From: Armatimonadota bacterium
GTDB taxonomy: Bacteria; Armatimonadota; Chthonomonadetes; Chthonomonadales; CAJBBX01
Direction of reading: 5' to 3'
Assembly: GCA_026392115.1 (NCBI GenBank)
Contig: JAPLCQ010000063.1
Coordinates: 1-47,396, forward strand
Length of the DNA: 47,396 bases
In this document: positions 1-8,773 of the stretch, in pieces
Layout of the letters: every line of letters begins with the position of its first letter
How positions within the stretch are numbered: the stretch's first letter is position 1
Notes under the pieces: generated by a model
Told to the model about the DNA's origin: nothing
What the model saw: only the letters and a program-made list of their open reading frames with translations
The model's database searches: none
Position numbers and translations under genes: made by a program

Positions 1-288
1 GAGGTGAACGAGATGACCATGACCGGTGCAGAGGCCCTGCTGCGAGAGGGGCACAGGCTGGGCGTCGATGAAGGCCGACGGCTGGGTGTTGACGAGGGTC
101 GCCAGATCGGGGCCGACGAGGGGCGTCAGGAGGCGTTCAAGGCGCTGCTCACGCTGCAACTGGAGCGTCGGTTCGGTCCGCTGACCGAATCCCAGCGGAG
201 CAAGATCGCGGCCCTCACCGGCGAACAGGCGAGCCTGCTGGGCGTTCAGTTGCTCGACGCTCGCTCGCCGGCGGAGTTGGGCCTGTAG
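1..288 (+). CDS. C-terminal part of an Rpn-type nuclease (DUF4351-like), cut by the window edge
   Basis: The reading frame is open to the first base and ends at TAG 286-288, so only the last 95 residues are visible. The visible part has three 8-residue repeats (R/Q-L/I-G-V/A-D-E-G-R, bases 55-126) followed by a helical domain ending LLDARSPAELGL. The complete gene at 39722-40699 ends ILDARTLEELGLP and has a repeat block at the same place, so the two are paralogues. The family is known for PD-(D/E)XK nuclease N-termini (Rpn/PDDEXK_2); that domain would lie outside the window. An internal start at base 13 is listed separately. Confidence 0.7.
   Translation, partial: EVNEMTMTGAEALLREGHRLGVDEGRRLGVDEGRQIGADEGRQEAFKALLTLQLERRFGPLTESQRSKIAALTGEQASLLGVQLLDARSPAELGL
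13..288 (+). CDS. Nested in-frame C-terminal ORF (RpnS-like candidate)
   Basis: GAGGTGA at bases 1-7 lies five bases before ATG 13, a near-ideal ribosome binding site inside the longer gene. It would yield a 91-residue protein made only of the RLGVDEGR repeats and the C-terminal domain. The paralogue at 39722 has the same GAGGTGA-N5-ATG at the same position relative to its repeats. In characterised Rpn genes an internal start yields a small C-terminal protein that neutralises the full-length nuclease. That this ORF is translated is an inference from the site and its conservation. Confidence 0.5.
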   Translation: MTMTGAEALLREGHRLGVDEGRRLGVDEGRQIGADEGRQEAFKALLTLQLERRFGPLTESQRSKIAALTGEQASLLGVQLLDARSPAELGL

Positions 289-293
289 GGCGG

Positions 294-322
294 GGCCCCG
301 AACCCAACCAGGATTCGGGGCC
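294..322. terminator. Bidirectional terminator-like hairpin between convergent genes
   Basis: Perfect 9-bp inverted repeat GGCCCCGAA / TTCGGGGCC with an 11-base loop. It sits six bases after the stop of the plus-strand Rpn-type gene and 33 bases from the end of the minus-strand esterase. No T-tract follows on either side, so efficiency is uncertain. Confidence 0.5.
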
Positions 323-355
323 TCGCGTGCTCTTCGCAGTTGCGGCCGCGCCCGG

Positions 356-1087
356 CTATCGCTTCGGTTCGGCCAGCGGAAGCTTGTGGCTCAGCAGCCA
401 ATCGAACAGCTCCGGCGTGTTGTAGGCTTCGGTCCAGCTGTCGTGTCCCGCCTCGGGATAGACGGTGAAGCGATTCTCGATCCCGCCGGACTTGAGCGCG
501 GCCACCATGGCCTCGCTCTCGGCAAGCGGCACCACGTTGTCCTTGGCGCCGTGGAACACCCACGCAGGGGAGCGCATCATCCACCCGGCCAGCCGCGCCT
601 GGCCACCGCCGCAGATCGGCGCCACCGCCGCGAAGCGCTTCGGGTAGGCCAACGCCATGGCCCAGGTCCCGTAGCCGCCCATGCTGAGCCCCGTGCAGTA
701 GACGCGGTCCAGGTCCACGCGATGCTTGGTCTGCACCTCGTCCAGCAGGGCGCCCAGGGTCTCGGTCTCCCACCAGCCGTTCTCGGGGCACTGCGGCGCC
801 ACGAGGATGAAAGGTAGCTCCTTGCCCGCGGTCGCCAGCTTTGGCGGGCCATGGACCTTCAGCTTCTCCAGATCGTTCCCGCGCTCGCCTGCGCCATGCA
901 GGAAGAGCATGAGCGGCCACTTCCTCGCCTTGTCGTCGTTGTAGCCCTTCGGCAGGAAGAGCAGGTAGCGAGCGGTGAGCGTCCGCACGATGCGCTTCTT
1001 CAGCGTGCATGGCTCACCCGCCCCGTCCTGCGCCGGGGCCGGCGCGGCAAGGGCGGTCATGGTCAGGCCGACCAACGGCAGCAGCAT
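356..1087 (-). CDS. Secreted alpha/beta-hydrolase, esterase/dienelactone hydrolase-like
   Basis: The protein has 243 residues from the ATG at 1087, chosen because AGGAGG lies eight bases upstream and a signal peptide starts at once (hydrophobic residues 1-19, AAPAPAQ cleavage region). An alpha/beta-hydrolase core follows: HGAGERG at 64-70 for the oxyanion region, nucleophile Ser135 in GLSMGG, Asp183 in GAKDNVVP and His215 in EAGHDSW. The PQCPENGWWE stretch is typical of secreted phospholipase/carboxylesterase or polysaccharide-esterase relatives. It starts 38 bases after the GH127 gene, so the two are probably co-transcribed and may act together on acylated arabinose-containing glycans. The substrate is not determined by sequence. 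Confidence 0.8.
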   Translation of the reverse strand: MLLPLVGLTMTALAAPAPAQDGAGEPCTLKKRIVRTLTARYLLFLPKGYNDDKARKWPLMLFLHGAGERGNDLEKLKVHGPPKLATAGKELPFILVAPQCPENGWWETETLGALLDEVQTKHRVDLDRVYCTGLSMGGYGTWAMALAYPKRFAAVAPICGGGQARLAGWMMRSPAWVFHGAKDNVVPLAESEAMVAALKSGGIENRFTVYPEAGHDSWTEAYNTPELFDWLLSHKLPLAEPKR

Positions 1088-1125
1088 GTCATTGCCTCCT
1101 TCAGCGGCGGGGTCGCCGCCGCGCC

Positions 1126-3522
1126 TCAATCTTCGTCTTCCAGTATCTTCCACTCGTGAACGCCACTGGCCCAGCCCTCCTGCTGCTTCACGGTTAGGCG
1201 CAGCGACTTGGTGGCGACGGTCGGGAAGCGGACCTCCACCCAGCGGTCTTTGGCCACCGGGAACTCGGCGGCCTTAACCAGGGTCCACGTGCCGTCCGGC
1301 TGCAGGGCTTCGACTAGCCAGCTCGCCGGGATGCGGCACTCGCCGCGGCCGGTGTCATCGAACCAATAGACCCGAATCCCATTCACTCGCACGGGGCTGG
1401 ACCAGGTGTACTGAGCCCACTCGGAGCCGCCCTTGTGCGGCCACCAGTGGCAGAGCGCGGCAGGCTGCTCGCCGGATGACTTGGGCTCGATGCCGTCGTT
1501 GATGCCGCGCGGCTGGGCGTTGCCGCTGACGTAGGAGAGCGTAACCTTGGCCGCCGTCTCGGGTCCGCCTGCGGTGGGCGCACCGGGCGCCAGCGGCAGC
1601 CAGACGCGCATGGCCCCGGCCTCGCGGTTGTCCCAGAAGGCGTAGGGGATGGCGGTCACATGCGTCGGATGGGGCTTGCGGGCGGACTGGTACAGCTTGG
1701 CGCCCCACTCCGACTGGCCGGCGGTGTAGGCGGTGCCCTCCAGCGTCGTGATGCCGCCGAAGAGGTCAGGCCGCTCCTTGGGCTGCAACTGGGCCTCCAT
1801 GGGCAGGTAGAGATCCGTCACAGGAGCCTTCTGGTCGACGGCCTCCAGGCAGTAGACCAGCGGGCCGCGCTGCACGGCCGCCAGGCCGCGGTTGGCCGTC
1901 ACGTTTGGGTTGGCCTCCACGCGGCGGGCGGGCATGTCCAGCGTCAGGGTCACTACGTCGCCGGGCTTCCACTGCCGCCGAACGACCACGTAGCCGTTCT
2001 CCATGGGCCACCGGGTTGGCGCGCCCGCCGAGATGGACCACTTCTCGCACCAGGACGGGATGCGCAGCCGCAGCGAGAAGGTGCGGGGCGCCTCGGGCTT
2101 CAGGGCGAGGGTCACCTTGCCGTCCCAGGGGTACTCGGTCTTCACGTCCACCTTCACGGCGCCGGCGCCCACCTTGGTGTTCACGCCGCCCTGGATGTAG
2201 AGGTTCACCGTCAGGCCGTCGCCGTCGGTGGCGTAGGCGTAGCCGCCCAGCGACGAGAGGGTCCTGGCCACGTTGGGCGGGCAGCAGGCGCAACCGAACC
2301 AGTCCGATCGGTGGTGCGTGCCCATGCTCTCCAGCGGGTTCACGTAGAAGAAACGCTTGCCGTCCACCGAAACGCCGTCCAGCACGCCGTTGTAGAGCGA
2401 TGTCTCCACGATATCGGCGTACTTGGCGTCGCCGGTTAGGAGGTTCATGCGGTGGTTCCAGAGGGCCAGCGCCACGGAGGCGCAGGTCTCCTGGTAGGCG
2501 GTGAGGTTGGGCAGGTCGTAGTCGGCCGTAAAGCCCTCGTTGGAGGCCGACGGCCCGATGCCGCCGGTGATGTAGGTGTTCTTGCGGCTGGTGTTGCGCC
2601 AGACGCGGTTCACCATATCCAGCAGGCCCTGGTCGCCGGTCTCCGCCGCCACGTCCACCACGCCGGACATGAGGTAGGCGGCACGCACGGCGTGGCCCTT
2701 GATGTTCTTGTGCTCGCGGATCGGCACGTCGTCCTGGAAGTAGGTCCCGTCGTACGCCTCATCGGGAGTGCGATGCTCCACCGCGAAGAAGTGCGAGCCC
2801 CGCGTGTTGATGAAGTAGTGGGCCAGGTCGAAGTAGGCCTTGTTGCCCGTGGCACGCCACAGCTTCACCAATGCAAGCTCGATCTCGGGGTGGCCGCAGT
2901 AGCCGGGGCGCTTGCCGGGCCCGTCGCCGAAGGTGGCGACGAGGTGGTCGGCGTACTTGGTGGCGATGGTCAGCAGCGTGCGCTTGCCGGTGGCCTGGAA
3001 GTGGGCCGCGGCCGCCTCGAAGAGGTGTCCGGCACAGTAGAGCTCATGGTTGTCGCGCAGGTTGGTGAAGGTCTGGTCCGGTGCGTTCACCTCGTACCAG
3101 GTGTTCAGGTATCCGTTCGGCCTCTGGGCGGCGGCTATCCGGGCGATCATGCCGTCGATGCGGGCCTCCAGCGCCGGGTCGGGATCGGTGGCCAGCGAGT
3201 AGGCTACGGCCTCCAGCGTCTTGTGGAGGTCCGAATCCATGAAGACGGGGCCGGAGTAGCCCTCCCGCTTGCCCTGCGCCGCCAGGTCGAAGTTGCGCAG
3301 GTTGTTGGTCTTCTCGAGCTGGTCCAGGCTGTGCTTGAGCGAGACCTTGCGGTTGGTGTCCCGCCGCGGCTTCCAGAACCGATCCGTGATGCTGACCTGG
3401 GTGAACGGTACTTCCGAGAGCTTCATGCCTTTCCTTGTCTGCGCGGCAGCCGGCACCGAGAGGGCTGCCAGGTGGGCCGCCAGGCACATCGCCAGTGCGG
3501 CGGGAACGCAATGTCCTATCAT
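1126..3522 (-). CDS. Secreted GH127 beta-L-arabinofuranosidase (DUF1680) with C-terminal discoidin-like domain
   Basis: The protein has 798 residues with a signal peptide (residues 1-28, ending VPAAAQ). The (alpha/alpha)6-barrel GH127 domain spans about 35-640. Glu345 and Cys347 (QETC) and Cys413/Cys414 (CACCPPN) match the Zn-thiolate catalytic cluster known for the family (one Glu, three Cys). Residues about 675-795 look like a discoidin/F5-8C-type sandwich (NDGIEPKSSG, WAQYTW, IRVYWFDDTG), probably carbohydrate-binding; many relatives lack it. GAGGGACACC precedes the ATG. The gene diverges from the heme protein at 3708 across 185 bases and leads a two-gene unit with the esterase. Confidence 0.88.
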   Translation of the reverse strand: MIGHCVPAALAMCLAAHLAALSVPAAAQTRKGMKLSEVPFTQVSITDRFWKPRRDTNRKVSLKHSLDQLEKTNNLRNFDLAAQGKREGYSGPVFMDSDLHKTLEAVAYSLATDPDPALEARIDGMIARIAAAQRPNGYLNTWYEVNAPDQTFTNLRDNHELYCAGHLFEAAAAHFQATGKRTLLTIATKYADHLVATFGDGPGKRPGYCGHPEIELALVKLWRATGNKAYFDLAHYFINTRGSHFFAVEHRTPDEAYDGTYFQDDVPIREHKNIKGHAVRAAYLMSGVVDVAAETGDQGLLDMVNRVWRNTSRKNTYITGGIGPSASNEGFTADYDLPNLTAYQETCASVALALWNHRMNLLTGDAKYADIVETSLYNGVLDGVSVDGKRFFYVNPLESMGTHHRSDWFGCACCPPNVARTLSSLGGYAYATDGDGLTVNLYIQGGVNTKVGAGAVKVDVKTEYPWDGKVTLALKPEAPRTFSLRLRIPSWCEKWSISAGAPTRWPMENGYVVVRRQWKPGDVVTLTLDMPARRVEANPNVTANRGLAAVQRGPLVYCLEAVDQKAPVTDLYLPMEAQLQPKERPDLFGGITTLEGTAYTAGQSEWGAKLYQSARKPHPTHVTAIPYAFWDNREAGAMRVWLPLAPGAPTAGGPETAAKVTLSYVSGNAQPRGINDGIEPKSSGEQPAALCHWWPHKGGSEWAQYTWSSPVRVNGIRVYWFDDTGRGECRIPASWLVEALQPDGTWTLVKAAEFPVAKDRWVEVRFPTVATKSLRLTVKQQEGWASGVHEWKILEDED

Positions 3523-3707
3523 AGGTGTCCCTCACGATGCGCCGCCAGAGTTCCGCGCGGCGCGTGTCTGGCATCTAGTTAGCCGGGGGCCGCCTCTGTT
3601 CCTTCCCGAAAACCGGCTAACGGGCCGGCGATGCGGGAATGAAGGGTACACCGTATGCGTGAGAACCGGATCGGGCGGGACTGCCGGTCGGTGGCGAGGT
3701 GTGTGAC

Positions 3708-6700
3708 ATGAAGCGATCTGCGGGAATTGCCGGCGCGGCGTTGGTCGCCGCCGTCGCCTTGGGGCTGGCTGTGCTGGCCGGAGCGGGGCCGGATGAGGGG
3801 CTCATCAACGTGGGCCTGACATCGGCGGGCGCCCGCGTGGAGGCGGAAAGCCAGTTCAGCCCCGCCCACGCCGGGAGCAACGCCGCCGATGGGCGCATGG
3901 AGTCGGGGAACGGCTGCTGGTACTCGCGCGACCAGAGCAAGCTCCCCGTGGCCCTCACCTTCCGCTTCGCCCAGGCCGAGGAGGTCCGCCGCGTCGTGGT
4001 CTGGCAGGCCCGCTGGACCGGCAACATGTACCACACCCGCGACTTCGCGCTGGAGACCTCGCAGGACGGCAAGGCTTGGTCGCGCGTAGCCGCCGGCTCG
4101 CTGGCCGATGACAACGAGGCCCGCGCCGAGTTGCCCGTCAGCTTCAAGGCGCCCTGGGCCCGCATCGTCGTCCTCACCTCCTACAACGACTTCCAGACCT
4201 GCGGCCTGGCCGAGGTCGAGTTCATGGCCCGGCGTCCGCTGGCGTTCGGCACGCCCGCCGCCCGGTTGGATGGCGTCGATGCCGCCTGGTCGCTCCCCTT
4301 CTGCGGTCTGACGCTGGCGGGAACGGACCGCGGCGCCCAGGCCGCGGCGACGCCGGGCTCCTTCCTTGCCGACCTGCCCGCCGCCGGCGCGGCCGAACTG
4401 GGCATCCCCGTGGCCGCCGCAGAGCAGGCCTTCACCGTTTCGGGCAAGCTCGAAGCCGGTGGCGGACGCGTCGATGCGGCCCTCTACCAGGGCAACAAGC
4501 TGCTCTGGGAGGCCAAGGGCGCCGAAGGTCCGGCCCGTGTGACGGCCCGGTGCGAGCCCGGCGCCGGCGCCCTGCGGGTGGTCCTGCGTGCGGCGGGCGG
4601 CCCGGTCTCGGCGAGGCTCTCCGGCTGGTCGGCCACCATGGGCGCTCTCACCGTGGCGCTGCCGCTGGCGCCGCCGCCCGGTTCGAACTACCTGGCGCGA
4701 ACGCCGGTCTACCGACCCGCCGTCGAGCGCGCGCTCATCGAGTGGGACTGGCGGCAGCAGGACGGCCTGGGCACGCCCAACGAGCCCGTGACGCCCGCTG
4801 CGGCGGCGGCGAAGGCGGTGGCAAGGCTGGAGCGGCTGGCGAAGGGCGCGGATGACTCGGGCACGGAGGCCCGAGCCACCAATCTAGCCCGAGCCGCCCT
4901 TCAGGCCTGCGGCGCCGCGCTGGCCGCCGCCAGGCGTAGCGGGACCGACGAAGCCTACGAGGCGGCCTACCTCCGCGCGCGGTGGGCCTCCCGCCGCCTC
5001 CTGCTGGCCCGGGCCGGTGACCGCATCCGGCCGCTCGTCTTCGCCAAGCAGGCCCCCGGCGTCTTCAGCCACCAGCTCACGCAGTACTACGGCCGCTACG
5101 CCCGGCCCGGCGGCGGCATCGTCACGCTGGCGAACCCCGGCCAGGCCATGGCCGTGCGCTCGCTCACCGGCGCGCTGGGCAAGGGCAGCGTCATGCAGCC
5201 CGACGTCTCATGGGACGGCAAGCGCATTCTCTTCACCTTCTGCGCCACGGATTCCGACCCGGTCGACACCGTGCGGGGCCAATACGGACGCTACTACAGC
5301 CTCTATGCGGTGAACGCCGACGGCTCCGGCCTCCGGCGCCTCACCAGCGGCCCCAACGACGACTTCGCGCCCCGCTGGCTGCCCGACGGCAAGTACGTCT
5401 GCGTCTCCACCCGCCGCGGCGGATGGCACCGCTGCGGCACGCCGGGCTGCGAGAACTACACCCTGGCCGTGGCCGCCGGCGAGGGCGCCGTGCCCGTACC
5501 CATCTCCTACCACGAGACCCAGGAGTGGGATCCCGCCGTGCTGCACGACGGTCGCATCGTCTACACGCGCTGGGACTATGTGGACCGCCACCCGGTCTTC
5601 TACGAGCACCTCTGGACCACCAATCCCGACGGCACCCGCGCGGCCATCCTCTCGGGCAACGCCACCTTCAACCCGGTGGGCATCTGGGAGCCGCAGGCCG
5701 TTCCGGGGTCGAACCTCATCATGGCCACCGCCGCGGCCCACCACGCCATGACCGCCGGCTCCGTCATCCTGGTGGACCCGACCAAGGGACCGGACAGCAA
5801 GTCGGCCCTCATCCGCCTGACGCCCGAGACGCCCTTCCCCGAGAGCGAGGCGACGGTGACGCCCAACTGGCGAGCCACCATGCCCGGCACAACGCCGCTC
5901 GAGACCGTGGAGAGCCGTCGCTGGCCCGGCCACTCCTATCGGAGCCCCTTCCCGCTGGCCGAGGACCTCTTCCTGGCCTCGTTCAGCTATATCGAGCTGC
6001 TTGGCGAGCCGCGATGCAACGCGCCGGGTATGTTCGGCCTCTACCTCTGCGACGCCTACGGCAACCGCGAGATGCTCTACCGCGACCCCAACATCTCGTC
6101 GGTCTGGGCCATGCCGCTACGGCCCCGGCCCATGCCCCGGCGTATCTCGTCGCCGCTGGCCAGGTCCATGGGTGACGAGGGCCTCATGCTGCTGCAGGAT
6201 GTCTACCACGCCTCACCCGCCCTTCCCCGGGGCAGCGTGAAGTCCCTGCGCATCGTTCAGATTCTGCCCAAGTCGACTCCCGGCAAGGATTTGCCCGCGG
6301 TGGGCGTGCCCAGCGGTTCGCCGGGCAAGCAGGTGCTCGGCACCGTCCCCGTGGAGGCCGACGGCTCGGCCTACTTCCGCCTGCCCGCCCGCCGCGAGGT
6401 GGCCCTGCAGGCGCTGGACCATCGGGGCATGGCCGTGCAGATCATGCGGAGCGGCATCTACGTGCAGCCCGGCGAGCGGGCCTCCTGTTCGGGCTGCCAC
6501 GAGCGCCGGACCTCGGGCCCGCTTGCCGCGGCTCCCATGGCCTCCCGCCGCGCGCCGTCGAGGATACTTCCCGGTCCCGACGGCTCCAAGCCCATGAGCT
6601 ATCCCATCCTCGTGCAGCCGGTGCTGGACAAGCTCTGCGTCTCGTGCCACTCCGGCCCCAAGCCGGGCGGCGGCGTGGAGCTGACGGGGAGGATCGACGG

Positions 6701-6980
6701 CCACTACACAGCCTCATATAACGCCATGTCGGCCCGCGTGCCCTACTCCGACATGAACAACTCGGAGCCCGTCAGCCGGCCCGGGCGCTACGGCTCCACC
6801 GGCAGCAGCGTGATGAAGCTGGTCCTGGCGGGCCACGGCGGGGTCAAGGCGAGCCCGGCCGACATCGAGCGGCTGGCGACCTGGATGGACGCCGGCGCCA
6901 TCTTCTACGGCACCTTCGACCGCGAGCAGCAGGCGCTGCAGCAGGCGGGAGGCCGCCTCACCAAGCCCGTGCTGGAGTAG
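3708..6980 (+). CDS. Large secreted discoidin / propeller / c-type heme protein of the hydrazine-synthase-alpha-like family
   Basis: The protein has 1090 residues from ATG 3708, with a signal peptide (residues 1-28). The order is a discoidin-like domain (about 28-165), a linker region, a PD40/WD40-like propeller (about 490-760; VSWDGKRILFTF, YAVNADGSGLRRLT), then two heme c motifs, C927-SGCH and C977-VSCH. The C-terminal helical part (ADIERLATWMDAGAIFYGTF) is typical of cytochrome domains in planctomycete-type proteins. This architecture is shared by many non-anammox proteins annotated as hydrazine synthase alpha middle domain, so no hydrazine chemistry is implied. A periplasmic redox or substrate-binding role is inferred. 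Its end lies nine bases from the convergent kinase gene. Confidence 0.72.
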   Translation: MKRSAGIAGAALVAAVALGLAVLAGAGPDEGLINVGLTSAGARVEAESQFSPAHAGSNAADGRMESGNGCWYSRDQSKLPVALTFRFAQAEEVRRVVVWQARWTGNMYHTRDFALETSQDGKAWSRVAAGSLADDNEARAELPVSFKAPWARIVVLTSYNDFQTCGLAEVEFMARRPLAFGTPAARLDGVDAAWSLPFCGLTLAGTDRGAQAAATPGSFLADLPAAGAAELGIPVAAAEQAFTVSGKLEAGGGRVDAALYQGNKLLWEAKGAEGPARVTARCEPGAGALRVVLRAAGGPVSARLSGWSATMGALTVALPLAPPPGSNYLARTPVYRPAVERALIEWDWRQQDGLGTPNEPVTPAAAAAKAVARLERLAKGADDSGTEARATNLARAALQACGAALAAARRSGTDEAYEAAYLRARWASRRLLLARAGDRIRPLVFAKQAPGVFSHQLTQYYGRYARPGGGIVTLANPGQAMAVRSLTGALGKGSVMQPDVSWDGKRILFTFCATDSDPVDTVRGQYGRYYSLYAVNADGSGLRRLTSGPNDDFAPRWLPDGKYVCVSTRRGGWHRCGTPGCENYTLAVAAGEGAVPVPISYHETQEWDPAVLHDGRIVYTRWDYVDRHPVFYEHLWTTNPDGTRAAILSGNATFNPVGIWEPQAVPGSNLIMATAAAHHAMTAGSVILVDPTKGPDSKSALIRLTPETPFPESEATVTPNWRATMPGTTPLETVESRRWPGHSYRSPFPLAEDLFLASFSYIELLGEPRCNAPGMFGLYLCDAYGNREMLYRDPNISSVWAMPLRPRPMPRRISSPLARSMGDEGLMLLQDVYHASPALPRGSVKSLRIVQILPKSTPGKDLPAVGVPSGSPGKQVLGTVPVEADGSAYFRLPARREVALQALDHRGMAVQIMRSGIYVQPGERASCSGCHERRTSGPLAAAPMASRRAPSRILPGPDGSKPMSYPILVQPVLDKLCVSCHSGPKPGGGVELTGRIDGHYTASYNAMSARVPYSDMNNSEPVSRPGRYGSTGSSVMKLVLAGHGGVKASPADIERLATWMDAGAIFYGTFDREQQALQQAGGRLTKPVLE

Positions 6981-6989
6981 CTGCCAAGG

Positions 6990-8282
6990 TCACGATACGG
7001 GGCGGACCGCCTCCACCACGCCGGCCGCGCCGATGAGGCCGGAGTGCTCGGCGTCTGCGCGGTGGGGGCGGATGCCCAGTTCGGCCTGCACCAGGCCCAG
7101 CCACGCGTCGCTGCGGGACATGCCGCCCGCCGCCGTGAGCCGCGCGGGCAACCCCAGAGGCCAGAGCGCACCGGCCATGGCTCGCACCCTGCCCAGGTAG
7201 TAGGCCAGCGCGGCGCGGCCCATGCCCAGACGGTCCGTGCCGGGGCCCGCGCCGCGCAGCGAGCATCGGCCGCCGCCCGTGGGGACGAAGTCCGGCGCGC
7301 CCGGCCACGCTGCCCCAACGGCGCAGGCCTCCAGCATGGCGCCCACGCCCTCGGCGGGCCAGAGCAGCTCGGCCAGCCACTCCACCATGTTGCCGAACTC
7401 CGACTCCACGCCGAGCAGAAACCAGCGCCCCGGCAGGGGGCTGATACCCGCGATCTGCCAGGCCTCCGCCGGCGCGGCGGGCGCGGTCAGCGTGCGGTAG
7501 GCCACCATGGCCGTGCCGAAGTTGAGGAAGCCCGCCCCCTCGTCCAACGCTCCGGCGCCGATGGCGGCGCAGCTCTGGTCGTTGCCGCAGGAGTAGACCG
7601 GGATGCGCCCGACGCCCAGTTGCCGGGCCACTGCTGCCAGCAGCGGCTCCGAGAGGGCGGCGGCGGGTCCGCAGGGCGCCAGCTGTCCCTCGTGGATGCC
7701 CGCGAAGGCCAGGGCGGCCGGGTTCCAGCTCCGGGCGCGGATGTCCGTGAAGCCGCCCATGCCCTGGTTCACGTCGTCACCGTAGGCCTGCCCCGTCAGC
7801 GCCTGGATGATCCACTCATTCAGCAGCAGGTAGCGTTCCGCGGGGCCGTCGGCCCGGGCCATCCGCGCCACCTTGCAGAGGAACTGGAGCGGGCTGGGCT
7901 CCGTGAAGCCGGCCGAGGCGGCGAAGTCGGGCAGGGCCGCGGCGGCTTCGGCGGCCTCGGGCACGGCTCGCGCGTCGGTCCAGACGACGGCCGGGCCCGC
8001 GGGCGTGCCGTCGGCCTCCATGGGCACGAAGGTCTGGGCCTGGGAGGTGACGGCCACCGCGCGCGGCTCCAGCCCGGCCTCTCGCGCCGAGGCCGCGGCC
8101 CCGGCCAGGGCGGCCAGGGCGGTGCGGGCGTAGAGCGCCGGGTCGCATTGCACGGCTCCGTCGGGACGGTGATCGAGCCGGTAGGGGGCCACGACGGGCG
8201 GCGCGGCGAGCCTTCCGGAGGCCACGGGCCCGGCCTTGAACGCTGTGGTACCAAGGTCCAGCGCCAGGATGCAGGGCCGCAT
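6990..8282 (-). CDS. FGGY-family sugar kinase, xylulokinase-like
   Basis: The protein has 430 residues. It opens with the phosphate-1 motif of the FGGY/actin ATPase fold (LALDLGTTAFKAG, residues 6-18). VVWTDARA, NDQSCAAIGAGALDEG and the C-terminal AAGGMSRSDAWLG adenosine motif follow in family order. At 430 residues it is shorter than typical xylulokinases (about 480-500). It starts five bases after the stop of a D-lyxose isomerase-like gene, and no obvious Shine-Dalgarno is seen, suggesting coupled translation. If the isomerase makes D-xylulose, this kinase would give xylulose 5-phosphate for the pentose phosphate pathway; other ketoses or polyols are possible. Confidence 0.75.
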   Translation of the reverse strand: MRPCILALDLGTTAFKAGPVASGRLAAPPVVAPYRLDHRPDGAVQCDPALYARTALAALAGAAASAREAGLEPRAVAVTSQAQTFVPMEADGTPAGPAVVWTDARAVPEAAEAAAALPDFAASAGFTEPSPLQFLCKVARMARADGPAERYLLLNEWIIQALTGQAYGDDVNQGMGGFTDIRARSWNPAALAFAGIHEGQLAPCGPAAALSEPLLAAVARQLGVGRIPVYSCGNDQSCAAIGAGALDEGAGFLNFGTAMVAYRTLTAPAAPAEAWQIAGISPLPGRWFLLGVESEFGNMVEWLAELLWPAEGVGAMLEACAVGAAWPGAPDFVPTGGGRCSLRGAGPGTDRLGMGRAALAYYLGRVRAMAGALWPLGLPARLTAAGGMSRSDAWLGLVQAELGIRPHRADAEHSGLIGAAGVVEAVRPVS

Positions 8283-8287
8283 GGAGG

Positions 8288-8770
8288 CTACAGCACCCCG
8301 TCCGAGCCGATGCCGCGGTCCTCGAAGACGTTGTCGCCGGGGATCGATGGGAGCGACACCTCCAGTACCAGCGCGGGGCCGTCCACCGCGGCAAAGGTGT
8401 GCGCGTGGCCCGGCGCCAGCTTCAGCGTCCGGCCCTGCTCCAGTCGGCTGCGGACGCCGTCGATCTCGAACTCGAACGCTCCGCGCACCACAAAGAAGGT
8501 CTCATCCTTCATCGTGTGCCGGTGGCAGGGGCAACGCTGGCCTTCGAAGAGGAACAAGAACTTGCCGCAGTAGTGGTTGACGGTGTCGTTGACGATCCAG
8601 TACTCGGTCTCGCCGATCCGCCGGAAGTCGCCCAGCCCGAAGTGGAGCGGCATGGGCTCGCAGGGCGGCATGGTGAGCCCCCAGCCTGCGATGATCGCGG
8701 CGGCCTCGGCCAGCGCGGCGGCTCGCTCCTCGCCCTGCACCTCGTAGCGGTCGGTCCAGTCGTTGGTCAT
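8288..8770 (-). CDS. Cupin sugar isomerase, D-lyxose isomerase-like
   Basis: The protein has 160 residues and is a single cupin. FGLGDFRRIGETEYWIVND and NHYCGKFLFLFEGQRC lead into the metal-site motif H83-R-H85-T-M-K-D-E90-TFFVV, with His122/His124 in PGHAHTF supplying the last ligand. The C-terminus LEVSLPSIPGDNVFEDRGIG is characteristic of the D-lyxose ketol-isomerase group (aldose-ketose isomerase with a bound metal). It lies three bases after the PD40 lipoprotein and five before the FGGY kinase, a layout that fits lyxose or mannose-type aldose entry through a ketose and its phosphorylation. Substrate specificity is inferred. Confidence 0.65.
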   Translation of the reverse strand: MTNDWTDRYEVQGEERAAALAEAAAIIAGWGLTMPPCEPMPLHFGLGDFRRIGETEYWIVNDTVNHYCGKFLFLFEGQRCPCHRHTMKDETFFVVRGAFEFEIDGVRSRLEQGRTLKLAPGHAHTFAAVDGPALVLEVSLPSIPGDNVFEDRGIGSDGVL

Positions 8771-8773
8771 GGA

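Noticed and set aside
3708-6980. Evidence for anammox metabolism
   Set aside because: Related discoidin/propeller/heme proteins are common in non-anammox bacteria, and no other hydrazine or anammox genes are present.
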